From: Pseudomonas alloputida
GTDB taxonomy: Bacteria; Pseudomonadota; Gammaproteobacteria; Pseudomonadales; Pseudomonadaceae
Length of the DNA: 64,000 bases
Reading direction: 5' to 3'
Assembly (NCBI RefSeq): GCF_021283545.2
Contig: NZ_CP128540.1
Coordinates: forward strand, 3,135,501 to 3,199,500
Shown in pieces: positions 32,064-41,362 of this stretch. Below the pieces are notes generated by a model. The model worked only from the letters and a program-made list of their open reading frames with translations. It did not search any database and was not told the DNA's origin. Both the position numbers and the translations under genes were made by a program. Numbering within the stretch: position 1 is the first letter of the stretch; each line of letters opens with the position of its first letter.

Positions 32064-33004
32064 GCTGGACGCCTCTGCAGGTGCGGGCCCTGCGCCTTGA
32101 AGCCGACGACGTGCTGGGTGTGGAACTGGCCCCGCCGGGGCCTGCTCCCCTGCCCTTCGACTGGGCACCCGGTGCTCATGTGGACCTGCGCCTGGGCAAT
32201 GGCGCGGTACGCCAATACTCAGTGGTCAGCCTGCCCGAGGACGGTCATGTATACCTGGGCATCAAGCGCGAAAAAGCCTCCCGCGGCGGCTCGCAATGGC
32301 TGCACGAGCACCTGCGGCTGGGTGCCCGGGTGGAGGTGGGCCTGCCGCGCAACCTCTTTAGTCTGCAACCTGGCACAGGACAGGTCGTCTTGGTGGCCGC
32401 AGGCATAGGAATCACGCCACTGCTCGCCATGTACCGGCAATGCCAAGCGCAAGGTCGGTCGGTGCGCTTGCTGTTTTTCACCCGCGATGCCGAACAGGTG
32501 CCTTTTATCCAGTACCTCGATGCGAATACCGAGGTTCATGCAGGCTTGCGCGCCCCGATGATCACCGGGTACCTGGAGGAACACTTGCCGGCCTGGGACG
32601 GCAGCGCAAGCCTCTATTGCTGTGGCCCTGCCGGTTTCATGGCGTGTGTCGAACGCGTCGCGCTTGCAAGCGGCTGGCCAACCACGGCGCTTCACCGCGA
32701 ACATTTCAAGGCCTCAGAGCCCACCTTGCACGTCGAGCGTCACTGCACGCTGGTGCTACAGCGCAGTCGTCTTCAGGTCGAGGTGCAACCGGGCGAAAGT
32801 TTGGTACAGGCGGCATCGCGGGCGGGCGTGGAGCTACCCGTGTCATGTGGAATGGGTATCTGCGGCGCCTGTGTCAGCCGGGTCATCGAGGGGGCGCCTG
32901 ATCACCGCGATGAGTACCTCAGCGATGCCCAGCGCAACAGCGGAGAATGGATAACGCCCTGCGTATCGGGCTGCCACAGCGCCCGGTTGGTGCTGGACGT
33001 TTGA
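32060..33004 (+). CDS. Phthalate-dioxygenase-reductase-type oxidoreductase (VanB-like)
   Basis: 314 aa. The order is a flavin domain (RQYSVVS, about 50), an NAD domain (VAAGIGITPLLAMYR) and a C-terminal plant-type [2Fe-2S] ferredoxin with CGMGICGAC and a later CVSGC. This is the IA-type reductase that passes electrons from NADH to a partner Rieske oxygenase. The partner is almost surely the 341-aa oxygenase of the same operon. ATGA overlap with the deaminase. A convergent hairpin follows. Confidence 0.93.
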   Translation: MSWTPLQVRALRLEADDVLGVELAPPGPAPLPFDWAPGAHVDLRLGNGAVRQYSVVSLPEDGHVYLGIKREKASRGGSQWLHEHLRLGARVEVGLPRNLFSLQPGTGQVVLVAAGIGITPLLAMYRQCQAQGRSVRLLFFTRDAEQVPFIQYLDANTEVHAGLRAPMITGYLEEHLPAWDGSASLYCCGPAGFMACVERVALASGWPTTALHREHFKASEPTLHVERHCTLVLQRSRLQVEVQPGESLVQAASRAGVELPVSCGMGICGACVSRVIEGAPDHRDEYLSDAQRNSGEWITPCVSGCHSARLVLDV

Positions 33005-33013
33005 CCATCGCCC

Positions 33014-33049
33014 GCAGCTGCCCGACGGCCAACGGCTGACGGCAGCTGC
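33014..33049. terminator. Bidirectional hairpin between convergent operons
   Basis: GCAGCTGCC and GGCAGCTGC pair with an 18-base loop that itself contains a small inverted repeat (GACGGCC...GGCTGAC). It lies in the 79-bp gap between the convergent reductase and cyclase genes. Confidence 0.45.
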
Positions 33050-33083
33050 GCACGCCCGCACCTTTCGGCCCATGGCTTTGTCC

Positions 33084-33866
33084 CTAATCGAAGATCGCTA
33101 CCGCCCGGACGAAGCCGGCTGAGGCATGCCGGATCTTGTAAGGGAAGCAACTTACCAGAAACCCATCCGCCGGTAGCTGCTCCAGATTGGCCAGCTTCTC
33201 CATCTGCCCATAGCCGATATCACGCCCGGCCTTATGGCCCTCCCAAATGATCGAGGCGTCGCCCGTTTCACTGAAGCGTTCGCGGGTGAACTTGAATGGC
33301 GCATCCCAACTCCAGGCATCGGTACCGACCACCCTCACCCCTCGCTCCAGCAGGTACAAGGTCGCCTCGCGGCCCATCCCCACTCCGGCTTCGAGATAGC
33401 CAGGCTGGCCGAACAAGCTGCCCGCGCGGGTGTTCACAAGCACGATGTCCAGCGGCTGCAACTCATGCCCAATACGCGCAAGCTCGGCCTCGACCTGCGC
33501 CGCAGTGACCACGTGGCCATCCGGCAAATGACGAAAATCCAACTTCACCCCCGGCTGCAGGCACCACTCCAGCGGCAGCTCGTCGATGCCGAAGGCCGGC
33601 TTGCCACCGTCGGTGGTGGATGCGTAGTGCCAGGGCGCGTCCATGTGAGTACCGCTGTGAGTGGTGATCTGCAGGCGCTCCGCCGCCCAGGACTCGTCGC
33701 CCGGCAGGTCCTCCTTGCGCAGCCCGGGAAACATCGCGGCCATTTCCGGCCAACCCTGCTGATGATCCATATAATCGATCTTCGGCAGCAAAGGTGGCGG
33801 ATCAGTGTAAGGGTTGTTGTCCAGGGTCACAGACAGGTCCAGCAAGCGACGTGTGTTCAAGCTCAT
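33084..33866 (-). CDS. Cyclase/kynurenine-formamidase-family metal hydrolase
   Basis: 260 aa. The metal motif H-x-G-T-H-x-D-x-P-x-H is intact as HSGTHMDAPWH, preceded by ERLQITT, and a second-shell region reads VVGTDAWSWDAPF. Related proteins open cyclic amides or lactones (isatin hydrolase, N-formylkynurenine formamidase) with a divalent metal. It is the last gene of the long leftward operon and overlaps the epimerase gene by ATGA. A ring-opening or lactone/amide hydrolysis step is likely. Confidence 0.87.
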   Translation of the reverse strand: MSLNTRRLLDLSVTLDNNPYTDPPPLLPKIDYMDHQQGWPEMAAMFPGLRKEDLPGDESWAAERLQITTHSGTHMDAPWHYASTTDGGKPAFGIDELPLEWCLQPGVKLDFRHLPDGHVVTAAQVEAELARIGHELQPLDIVLVNTRAGSLFGQPGYLEAGVGMGREATLYLLERGVRVVGTDAWSWDAPFKFTRERFSETGDASIIWEGHKAGRDIGYGQMEKLANLEQLPADGFLVSCFPYKIRHASAGFVRAVAIFD

Positions 33867-34849
33867 ACGAGGATTCCTTTGCGGATGGCCGCGCGACGGG
33901 TGTGGCGCGGCGGCAAGTCGAGGGCATTACGCAGCAGGCCGGCCACTGAACCGTCGTGGCAGAAGCCCAGTTCGCGGGCGAACGAGGTACGCAACGGTGG
34001 GTAGCGGCCAAACAGGCTTTCGAGCTGGGGATCGGGGGCGAAGGCGATGCGCTCACGGTTGGCCTCGCCAGCAACAGCCGCCAGCCCGGTCAGCACCTGG
34101 GCGATGGTCAAATGCAACACAGGCAGTTGCCAAACCCGCTGGCTGCCCGGCGCTTCCAGCTCGGCGGCGTGCAGCAGGTTGTCCACGCAACAACGGGCCG
34201 ACATCCACCAGGCGCTCGCTTCGGGTGACACCGGGCAGGTGTAGGCCTCCCCGGCCACATAGGCGTGCAACAGGTCGCTCATGAACGCCGAGCGCAGACC
34301 ATTCGGCTCGCGCGGGCGAGCAACGATACCGGGCAAACGCAAGGCGCGGCCGTCAACCTCGCCACGGCGGGCAAGATCCTGCAACGCGATCTCCACCATG
34401 CGTTTGTGCGCCGCATAGGACAGCTGCGGCGACGCTGGCTGGCCTTCGTCCATGCGCGTCGGCAACTTGCCGCCGTACACCGCGACGCTGCTGGCGTACA
34501 CCAGCACCGGTGGACAGAGGGGATTACGCAGTTGGTCGAGCAGCTCCAGGCTTGCTTGCAGGTTTACCTGGTAACCCCGTTCGTACTGCGTCTCGGCAGC
34601 GCCGCCAGGCACGCTGACGAGATGGAAGACCACATCGACACCGTCAGCTAGCACTCGACGCAGCAAGGCCGCGTCGGTGACGCTACCGTGATGACGACGC
34701 AGGCGCGCGTCTTCGGGCAGGCCATCCAGTGCCTGATCCAGCACCAGCAATGCCTCGATTCGCCGCCCGCGCAGCTCGCCCAGGTCCAGCAGGCGCTGCA
34801 CCAACTGGCGCCCGACGAAGCCATTTGCCCCGGTGACCATCACTCGCAT
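33863..34849 (-). CDS. NAD-dependent epimerase/dehydratase, DenD-like SDR
   Basis: 328 aa. The extended-SDR nucleotide motif VTGANGFVGRQLVQRLL is at the start. The Ser in VYASSVAVYGG and the Tyr-x-x-x-Lys in SYAAHKRM complete the catalytic set. The C-terminal part (CPVSPEASAWWMSARCCVDNLLHA) resembles D-erythronate dehydrogenase-type members. It probably oxidises a hydroxyacid intermediate. It overlaps the upstream FAA hydrolase gene by 10 bp. Confidence 0.85.
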   Translation of the reverse strand: MRVMVTGANGFVGRQLVQRLLDLGELRGRRIEALLVLDQALDGLPEDARLRRHHGSVTDAALLRRVLADGVDVVFHLVSVPGGAAETQYERGYQVNLQASLELLDQLRNPLCPPVLVYASSVAVYGGKLPTRMDEGQPASPQLSYAAHKRMVEIALQDLARRGEVDGRALRLPGIVARPREPNGLRSAFMSDLLHAYVAGEAYTCPVSPEASAWWMSARCCVDNLLHAAELEAPGSQRVWQLPVLHLTIAQVLTGLAAVAGEANRERIAFAPDPQLESLFGRYPPLRTSFARELGFCHDGSVAGLLRNALDLPPRHTRRAAIRKGILV

Positions 34850-35832
34850 GGCCAGCCTCCCCGCACGACGCGCTGGTCAATGGCCCCAAACAGCACCTCG
34901 CCCTCGGGCCCGCGAGCCTCCATGCGCACCCGGTCGCCAAAGCGCATGAAGGCCGTGCGTGGCGCACCGCAGGCGATGGTTTCGATGGCGCGGCGCTCGG
35001 CGATGCACGCCGAGCCCACGCTGCGCTCGGCGTTGGACACGGTGCCGGAGCCCAGTAGCGTGCCCGCACTCAAGCGTCGCGTCAGCGCCGCATGGGCAAT
35101 CAACTGGTGGAAACCGAAGTGCATGGCGCCGCCATGGGGATGGCCGAACCACTCGCCGTTCCAGTGCACGTGCAGCGGCAAGTGCACCCGGCCGTCGCGC
35201 CAGGCCTCGCCGAGTTCGTCCGGGGTGACCGCAACGGGCGCGAAACTGCTGGCGGGCTTGGCCTGGAGAAAGCCGAAGCCGGTCTTCATTTCCCGCGGTG
35301 CCAGGGCCCGCAGGCTGACATCGTTGAGTTGCAGGATCAGGCGAACATGCTGCAAGGCCTGCTCCGCCGGGCATCCCATGGGTACGTCGTCGAGCAACAC
35401 CGCGAACTCGCCCTCGAAGTCGATGCCGTGGGCCTCGCTGGGCAAGGGTATGTCCGCGAGTGGCCCGAGAAAGTCATCGCTGGCACCTTGGTAAATCAGT
35501 GGGGTGTGCTCGACGCCTTCGATCGGGTCCAGGTTGAAGGCCTTCTGCATCAACGCGCCATGGCTGAGGAAGCACGAGCCATCCAGCCATTGGCTGGCAC
35601 GCGGCAGGGGCGCAGCCAGTCGAGCGAGGTCGAGCGCGAAGGCACCCGCAACCGCATCGTCGTTGAGCTGCTGATACAGCGCCTGCAAGCGGGCTTCGAC
35701 CTGGGGCCAGTTTTCCAGCGCGACCTGCAAGCTGGTGGCGATGTCGCTGGCATCGACCGCATGCCCGAGGTCACGGGCCACCACCAGCAGGCGACCATCG
35801 CGGCTGCCGTCGTCGAACGTGGCGAGCTTCAT
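34840..35832 (-). CDS. Fumarylacetoacetate-hydrolase-family protein
   Basis: 330 aa. An N-terminal cap domain is followed by the FAA catalytic core. Metal-ligand acids are seen in IDFEGEFAVLLDD, and the ALTRRLSAGTLLGSGTVSNAE stretch is the usual active-site loop. Members cleave acylpyruvates or hydrate/decarboxylate oxo-acids in aromatic catabolism. In this operon it is a good candidate for the C-C cleavage step after ring fission. The start overlaps the cupin stop by 4 bp. Confidence 0.9.
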   Translation of the reverse strand: MKLATFDDGSRDGRLLVVARDLGHAVDASDIATSLQVALENWPQVEARLQALYQQLNDDAVAGAFALDLARLAAPLPRASQWLDGSCFLSHGALMQKAFNLDPIEGVEHTPLIYQGASDDFLGPLADIPLPSEAHGIDFEGEFAVLLDDVPMGCPAEQALQHVRLILQLNDVSLRALAPREMKTGFGFLQAKPASSFAPVAVTPDELGEAWRDGRVHLPLHVHWNGEWFGHPHGGAMHFGFHQLIAHAALTRRLSAGTLLGSGTVSNAERSVGSACIAERRAIETIACGAPRTAFMRFGDRVRMEARGPEGEVLFGAIDQRVVRGGWPCE

Positions 35833-36401
35833 GGCAGCAGCTCCTTGAGTGTCTCGGCATAACGCCCATCCAGCAGGATGAAGACCATCCGGGCCATCTG
35901 TTCGCTGCGGTTGCTCCAGGCATGGTTGGTACCGCGCTGGACCACGATGTCGCCTCGTTTGAGGTGGACTTCGCCATCGTCCAGCACCAGCCAGACCTCG
36001 CCCTCGGTAACGATGCCGTAGTCCAGGGTTTCGGTGCGGTGCATCAGCTTGTGCTTCGAATCGGCTTTGCCCGTGCCGGCACTCGCCTCGCCGATCTCGG
36101 CGAAGACAGCGGCTGCATCTTCGGCACTGACCTGGTTCTGCACGCTGTCGGGCGGTATGTCCACCACGCGAATCACGCTGCCCAGCGGGCCAGGGCTCAA
36201 TTGCAGCGGCTGCGCTGTCGGATCATCGCCGTTGTCCAGGGTCGCCGGGCTGCCGGCACTGTTCCAGACTTCGTAGAACAGGGTGCCAGGCACCGCCTTG
36301 AGTGGGAAGTTGTTCGGTGTCGGGCCGCAACTGGCGACGACCGCCTGGCCCTCGGCATCGTGGCCGGTGACTACACGTTTGAATGCAGGAAGCGATTGCA
36401 T
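35829..36401 (-). CDS. Cupin-domain protein
   Basis: 190 aa from MQSLPAFKR, with AAGGAG upstream. A single cupin barrel covers about 85-180. The metal-site histidines are in HKLMHRTETLDYG and later GTNHAWSNRS. The N-terminal 80 residues form a second, divergent strand region (NNFPLKAVPGTLFYEVWNS). Members include oxygenases and isomerases, and many have no assigned reaction. Its place between transport and hydrolase genes argues for a catabolic enzyme. Confidence 0.84.
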   Translation of the reverse strand: MQSLPAFKRVVTGHDAEGQAVVASCGPTPNNFPLKAVPGTLFYEVWNSAGSPATLDNGDDPTAQPLQLSPGPLGSVIRVVDIPPDSVQNQVSAEDAAAVFAEIGEASAGTGKADSKHKLMHRTETLDYGIVTEGEVWLVLDDGEVHLKRGDIVVQRGTNHAWSNRSEQMARMVFILLDGRYAETLKELLP

Positions 36402-36412
36402 GCTGTCTCCTT

Positions 36413-36577
36413 TCAATTGCCGTCGCCGATGGTCGAGCCACCGTCGACAATAAGATTCTGTCCGCTGACGAACGCTGCGCCTTCAGCCATGGCCGGTAGG
36501 CGCGTGCTGGTCAGCCACATGGCGCTGCGCAGAGAGCTACTGGCATTGGCTCGCCCGCCAAGGAAAATTTCGTTCAT
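36413..36577 (-). pseudogene. C-terminal remnant of a short-chain dehydrogenase
   Basis: 54 codons: MNEIFLGGRANASSS, then AEGAAFVSGQNLIVDGG and STIGDGN, a textbook SDR C-terminus. The N-terminal 200 or so residues, with the nucleotide motif and Tyr-Lys pair, are missing. The ATG overlaps the MFS stop by ATGA, so the fragment is still set up for translation. It marks the deletion of an SDR step from the operon; another dehydrogenase may have replaced it. Confidence 0.75.
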
Positions 36578-37764
36578 CGTGCACCTGCCACCGTCACCGC
36601 ACGCCGGTGGCGCATCAAGGACAGGCACACAGGCGCCAGCAGCAGTTGTCCGATGGCGACCAGCAGCAGTGCATGCGGCAGGTGCGTAGCCACACCAGCG
36701 GTCAATGCCAGGACGATCAATGGACTGACGAACTCACCCGCGAAAATCGCCGAAGTGAACCCACCCGTGGCACGGCCGCGCTGATCGAAGCCAACCTGCT
36801 GCATCACCAGGGTGATCAGCGTCGGCAGCAACAGGCCAACACCCAGGCCGTTGATCAGCACCGCCAGCACCACTGGCGCGTGGCTGCTCGCCAGCGCCAT
36901 CAGGCCGCCACCGAGCCCCGCCGTGGCAAAGCCCATGGCCAGCAACCGCCCAGCCGGCAAGCGCGCCAGTAAGCGAAAAGCCAGTGCACCGGCCAACACG
37001 CCGAGCTGGTTGGCGCCCATGGCCAGGCCGACCTGACGGGGCGCATCTATGTGCAGTAACTGCAGCACGTAACCGGCCTGTACCGGGACGATGAACAGGC
37101 TGACGCCAGCCAGCACGGTGAGCAGGTATAACGGCGTCAGGGCCGCCCATGGAAAACGCGAATCGACGGAGGCTTCGCTGGCGGCCTGGCAGGCACGCGG
37201 CTCCCACAACAGCAGGGCCATCAAGGGCAGGCACAGCGCACCCACCGCATAGAGGGTGAACGGTGTCCGCCAGTCGCTTTCCCCCAGCGCACCGCCCACG
37301 CCCATGAACAACGCCGCCGCCAATGAGGTGACCACCATCTGCAAAGCGAACAACCGCGCCCGGCGCTGGCCGTCGAAGTAGTCACCCATCAGCGTGGTGC
37401 AACAGGTCATGATGCCGGCTTCGGCCAAGCCGATGCCGGCGCGGCTGGCGACAATCAGCACCAGCGAGTCCAGCCACAACGGCAACAAACCGCACAGGCT
37501 GTAGAGCAACATGCTCGCCAGCAGCAGTGCTCGCCGCCCCACTCGGTCTGCCAACACCCCGGCCAGCGGCGCCAACAAGGCGATGACCAGTGCCGGCAAC
37601 GTCAGGGCCACCGGCACCAGCACGGCCACGCCCGGCGTCTCGGCAAAATACGCGTGCATGCGGGGTAGCACCGGTGCGATGAGCACCGCCCCCAGGACGG
37701 GCAGGCAACTGCCGAACAGCAGCAAGGCAGCCTGGGCGCTTCCGGCGGTGCGTTCAGCGACCAT
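36574..37764 (-). CDS. MFS transporter (12 TM)
   Basis: 396 aa with twelve predicted hydrophobic segments. The loop 2-3 motif reads GVLADRVGRRALLL, the conserved MFS signature. The second half is symmetric with the first. It could import the aromatic acid or export an intermediate. It starts inside the end of the MMPL gene (11-bp overlap), so translation is coupled. Confidence 0.9.
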   Translation of the reverse strand: MVAERTAGSAQAALLLFGSCLPVLGAVLIAPVLPRMHAYFAETPGVAVLVPVALTLPALVIALLAPLAGVLADRVGRRALLLASMLLYSLCGLLPLWLDSLVLIVASRAGIGLAEAGIMTCCTTLMGDYFDGQRRARLFALQMVVTSLAAALFMGVGGALGESDWRTPFTLYAVGALCLPLMALLLWEPRACQAASEASVDSRFPWAALTPLYLLTVLAGVSLFIVPVQAGYVLQLLHIDAPRQVGLAMGANQLGVLAGALAFRLLARLPAGRLLAMGFATAGLGGGLMALASSHAPVVLAVLINGLGVGLLLPTLITLVMQQVGFDQRGRATGGFTSAIFAGEFVSPLIVLALTAGVATHLPHALLLVAIGQLLLAPVCLSLMRHRRAVTVAGAR

Positions 37765-40243
37765 GGCTCACCTCCTCCAGCGGGCGAAAACTGGCGCCCT
37801 GCTCCAGCATCCCGCTGCTGCGCTCGCGCCTTGTGTGTTCATGCGCCGGCAATGCCAGCTGCTCGGTGCAGGCCTTGCGGTGCGGTAACAGGAAGTAGGC
37901 CAACGCCGGCAGCAGGATCAATGCGCCGACCATGTTCCAGACGAACATGAATGCCAGCAGCACGCCCATGTCGGCCTGGAACTTGATCGGCGAGAAGATC
38001 CAGGTACCAACGCCGATGGCCAGGGTGATACCGGTGAGCATGACCACCTTGCCGGTGAACAGCAGCGCGCGGTAATACGCCTGGGACAGGCTCGCGCCTT
38101 GGCGCAGCTGGGCCAGCACGATGCTCATCACATACAGCGCGTAGTCCACGCCGATGCCGACCCCAAGGGCGATCACCGGCAGGGTCGCCACCTTCACGCC
38201 AATACCCAGCGCCACCATCAGCGCTTCGCAGAGGATCGAGGTGAGTACCAGCGGCAGCACCGCGCAGAGCACCGCGCGCCAGGAGCGGAAGGTCACCAGG
38301 CAGAGCACGATCACCGCGCCGTAGACCCACCAGAGCATGTCGCGGTTGGCCTGCTTGACCACCTGGTTGGTGGCAGCCTCGATGCCTGCACTGCCGGCAG
38401 CCATGAGGAAGCTGGCCTGCTCGCTGTCGTTGGCCTGGGCAAATGCCTGGACGCTGTCGACCACCCGCGCCAGGGTGTCGGCCTTGTGATCGGTCAGGTA
38501 GGCATAGAGCGTCAGCAGGCTGCAGTCGTCGTTGTACAGCCCGCGCGGGGCACCGGCGGTGACCATGTTCAGGGTCGCCTGGTTGTTGACCAGGTCATAC
38601 CACTTCGGGCTGCCTTCGGAGAGGCCGACCAGCACCCGGCGGTTGAGCAGCGCCAACGAGTTTGTCGAGTCCACGCCCTGCAGGCCACGCAGTTGCCAGT
38701 CCAGGTCATCCACGTGTTTCAAGGTGCCGTAGGCCGAACAGCCACCGGGGGCGGTGCGCACCATCACCGCGAACACATCGCTGCTGGCGCCGTAGTGCCG
38801 GGTGACGAAGGCATTGTCGCGGTTGTAGCGCGAATCGGCGCGCAGCTCGGGAGCGCCGGCGTCGAGGTCGCCGACCTTCAGGTGCAGGCTCACGGCGTAG
38901 CCCCCGGCAGCCATCAGCGCAGCGACGGCGATGCACGCCGCCGCCCAGCGTCGGCGGGTGAACAGGTCGAGGAAGCGCCACACCGCATGCTTGCCCGCCC
39001 CGCTGGCCTCGGCCTCTTCGGCGCGCAGGCTGCGCCGCGCCGCACGGGCACTGACGCCCACGTAGGAGAGCAGCACCGGCAGCAGAATCAGGTTGGTGAA
39101 GATCAGCACCGCCACGCCCAGGCTGGCGATAACGGCCAGGTCCTGGATCACCTGTATCTGAATGATCATGAGCACGGCAAAACCGACCGCATCACAGAGC
39201 AGCGCGGTGAGCCCGGCCAGAAATAACCGGCGGAAGGTGAACCGCGCTGCCACAAGGCGATGCATACCGCGGCCGATGTCCTGCATGATGCCGTTCATCT
39301 TCTGGGCGCCATGGCTCATGCCAATGGCGAACACCAGGAACGGTACCAGCACCGAATACGGGTCGAGCGCGTAACCCAGCAGCGGCAGCAGGCCGAGCTG
39401 CCAGATCACTGCCACCAGCGAACACACCACCACCAGCGCGGTGCTGCGCACACAGCGGGTGTACCAGTACAGCACGGCGGCGGTGATGGCAATGGCGGCG
39501 GCAAAGAACAGCAGGATCTGCCGCAGGCCGTCCATGAGGTCGCCGACGACCTTGGCGAAACCGGTGATGTGGATCTCCACCCCCTGCGCCTGGAAGCGCT
39601 CGCGCAGGGTTTCCAGCTCATGGGCGAAGGCCGTGTAGTCCAGGGCCTGGCCGTCCGGGGTCTTCTCCAGCAGCGGCACGTAGACAATGCTCGAACGCTG
39701 GTCGAAGGCCACCAGTTGACCAATCTCGTTGGAGCGTTCCACGTTGCGCTTGAGCGCTTCCAGGCTAGCGGCAGCGCCATCGTAGCCGTCGGGCACCACC
39801 GGGCCACCTTCCAGGCCCTCCTCGGTGACTCCGGTCCAGCGGGTGGACGGCGTCCACAGCGACTTCATCGCCGCACGGTCGACGCCAGGCAGCAGGTATA
39901 CCGCGTCGTTGAGCTGCTGCAGGCTGTGCAGGTAGTCCTTGTCGTAGATGCTACCGCGCGGATTGGCCACGGCGATGCGCACCGCGTTGCCCAGGCCGGC
40001 GAGTTCCTGGCGGTGCTCCAGGTAGTTGTGGATGAACGGATGATCGCGCGGGATCATCTTCTCGAAGCTGGCATTGAGGGTCAGGCGCGAGGCCTGCCAG
40101 CCGAGCAGCAAGGTCGCCGCCAGGCACAGCAGCAACACCAGCACACGGTGGTTGAAGAGCGCACGTTCCAGCAGCGAGCCGGACGCGCTGTCGAAGTCGT
40201 CGAGCGGGCCGGTGGAAGGCGCAGATGAATTCATGACGTGCAT
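37754..40243 (-). CDS. MMPL/RND-family transporter
   Basis: 829 aa. Two repeats each have one membrane segment, a large periplasmic domain and a block of five to six segments (about 260-420 and 640-790). The motif GMSHGAQKMNG lies in the first membrane block and GIGVDYALYVMS in the second, both usual for the sterol-sensing/MMPL type. Such proteins recur next to DUF1302/DUF1329/YCF48 genes in hydrophobic-compound catabolic clusters (family knowledge). It probably moves a lipophilic molecule across the inner membrane or periplasm. Confidence 0.9.
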   Translation of the reverse strand: MHVMNSSAPSTGPLDDFDSASGSLLERALFNHRVLVLLLCLAATLLLGWQASRLTLNASFEKMIPRDHPFIHNYLEHRQELAGLGNAVRIAVANPRGSIYDKDYLHSLQQLNDAVYLLPGVDRAAMKSLWTPSTRWTGVTEEGLEGGPVVPDGYDGAAASLEALKRNVERSNEIGQLVAFDQRSSIVYVPLLEKTPDGQALDYTAFAHELETLRERFQAQGVEIHITGFAKVVGDLMDGLRQILLFFAAAIAITAAVLYWYTRCVRSTALVVVCSLVAVIWQLGLLPLLGYALDPYSVLVPFLVFAIGMSHGAQKMNGIMQDIGRGMHRLVAARFTFRRLFLAGLTALLCDAVGFAVLMIIQIQVIQDLAVIASLGVAVLIFTNLILLPVLLSYVGVSARAARRSLRAEEAEASGAGKHAVWRFLDLFTRRRWAAACIAVAALMAAGGYAVSLHLKVGDLDAGAPELRADSRYNRDNAFVTRHYGASSDVFAVMVRTAPGGCSAYGTLKHVDDLDWQLRGLQGVDSTNSLALLNRRVLVGLSEGSPKWYDLVNNQATLNMVTAGAPRGLYNDDCSLLTLYAYLTDHKADTLARVVDSVQAFAQANDSEQASFLMAAGSAGIEAATNQVVKQANRDMLWWVYGAVIVLCLVTFRSWRAVLCAVLPLVLTSILCEALMVALGIGVKVATLPVIALGVGIGVDYALYVMSIVLAQLRQGASLSQAYYRALLFTGKVVMLTGITLAIGVGTWIFSPIKFQADMGVLLAFMFVWNMVGALILLPALAYFLLPHRKACTEQLALPAHEHTRRERSSGMLEQGASFRPLEEVSHGR

Positions 40244-40246
40244 GGT

Positions 40247-41308
40247 TCAGTCCGTCGTGGTGGAAAGAGAGGAAGGTTCCAGGCGGCGCGCACCGGCCAT
40301 GCCGACGGCGACGATGGAGCCATCGGCGGCGGTGGTAGCGGCGGTCAGTGGCAGGCCATCGGAGACCGCCACGGGCTGGGCGGCAAAGGCGCCGAGGCCG
40401 CTGCGCAGGAGCATCCCTGCCTGGTTGGCGAGCAACAACTGGCCACCGGCGACACGCAGGCCGTTGATCGATGCCGGAGTCGGGTTGGCTAGCGCCTGGA
40501 AACTGTCGCCACCGTCGTCAGAGGCGAACAGCGAACCGCGCAGGCCGCCGAGCAGCAGACGGCCATCGGGCAACACGGTGGCGGCGAAGTAGCTGCCATC
40601 GTAGGGCCCGTGCAGCGCCTCGTAATGCTCACCGCCATCACGCGAGCGAAGCAGCAGGCCCTGCTCGCCGGCGATGTACACCTGGTTGCCTTGGCGCGCC
40701 AGGGCATACAGGTGCAGTCCACGCCCGTTCGGCAGTCGGCCGATCTCCGACTGCCAGCTGCGCCCGCCGTCGTCGGTGCGCATGGCCACCCCGTAGGCAC
40801 CGACGACCAGGCCGTTGCGGGCATCGGTGAAATTCAGGGCCAACAACGGCTTGTCCGCGCCGTCGGCCAGCAGCCGTTGCGCCGCCGCCAGGCGACGCTC
40901 GTCTGCGGCAGCCTCGGCTGCCTGCACCTCCAGGGCGGCGGCGCGCTTGCCGTCGAGCTGCACGCTCCAGTGCTCACCACCGTCCTGGCTGTGCAAGACC
41001 ACGCCGGCATGGCCGACCGCCCAGCCGTTGCGGGCGTCGATGAACTGCACGGCGGTCAGGCTGACACCCACCGGCACGGCAGTGGCCTGGCGCCAGGTGG
41101 CACCATTGTCATCGGACAGCAGTACCACGCCACGTTCACCCACCGCGACCAGGCGTGCATCGGCCCGGGCCACATCCTGCAACACCGCACGCAGAGCCTG
41201 GGGGCCGTGCAGCGCGGGCTGCGCGAGCACATCCACGCTGTCACCGGCGAACGCCGGCGGCAGCCCGCAACAGGCTGCCAGCAGCCAGCCGTAGAGCATC
41301 TTGTTCAT
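40247..41308 (-). CDS. YCF48/BNR-repeat periplasmic protein
   Basis: 353 aa from MNKMLYGWLL; an in-frame TTG 3 codons earlier is less likely. The signal peptide ends at PPAFAGDS. The mature part is a beta propeller of YCF48-like repeats: LSDDNGATWRQ, HSQDGGEHWS, RTDDGGRSWQ and RSRDGGEHYE. It is always found beside MMPL, DUF1302 and DUF1329 genes in such clusters and is probably an assembly or scaffold protein for the envelope complex. It lies 3 bp upstream of the MMPL gene. Confidence 0.87.
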   Translation of the reverse strand: MNKMLYGWLLAACCGLPPAFAGDSVDVLAQPALHGPQALRAVLQDVARADARLVAVGERGVVLLSDDNGATWRQATAVPVGVSLTAVQFIDARNGWAVGHAGVVLHSQDGGEHWSVQLDGKRAAALEVQAAEAAADERRLAAAQRLLADGADKPLLALNFTDARNGLVVGAYGVAMRTDDGGRSWQSEIGRLPNGRGLHLYALARQGNQVYIAGEQGLLLRSRDGGEHYEALHGPYDGSYFAATVLPDGRLLLGGLRGSLFASDDGGDSFQALANPTPASINGLRVAGGQLLLANQAGMLLRSGLGAFAAQPVAVSDGLPLTAATTAADGSIVAVGMAGARRLEPSSLSTTTD

Positions 41309-41362
41309 CGCACGCAACCTTTTGTTCTTAGAGTCGGTACAGCACCTGCGCAGCGCGCCTGC

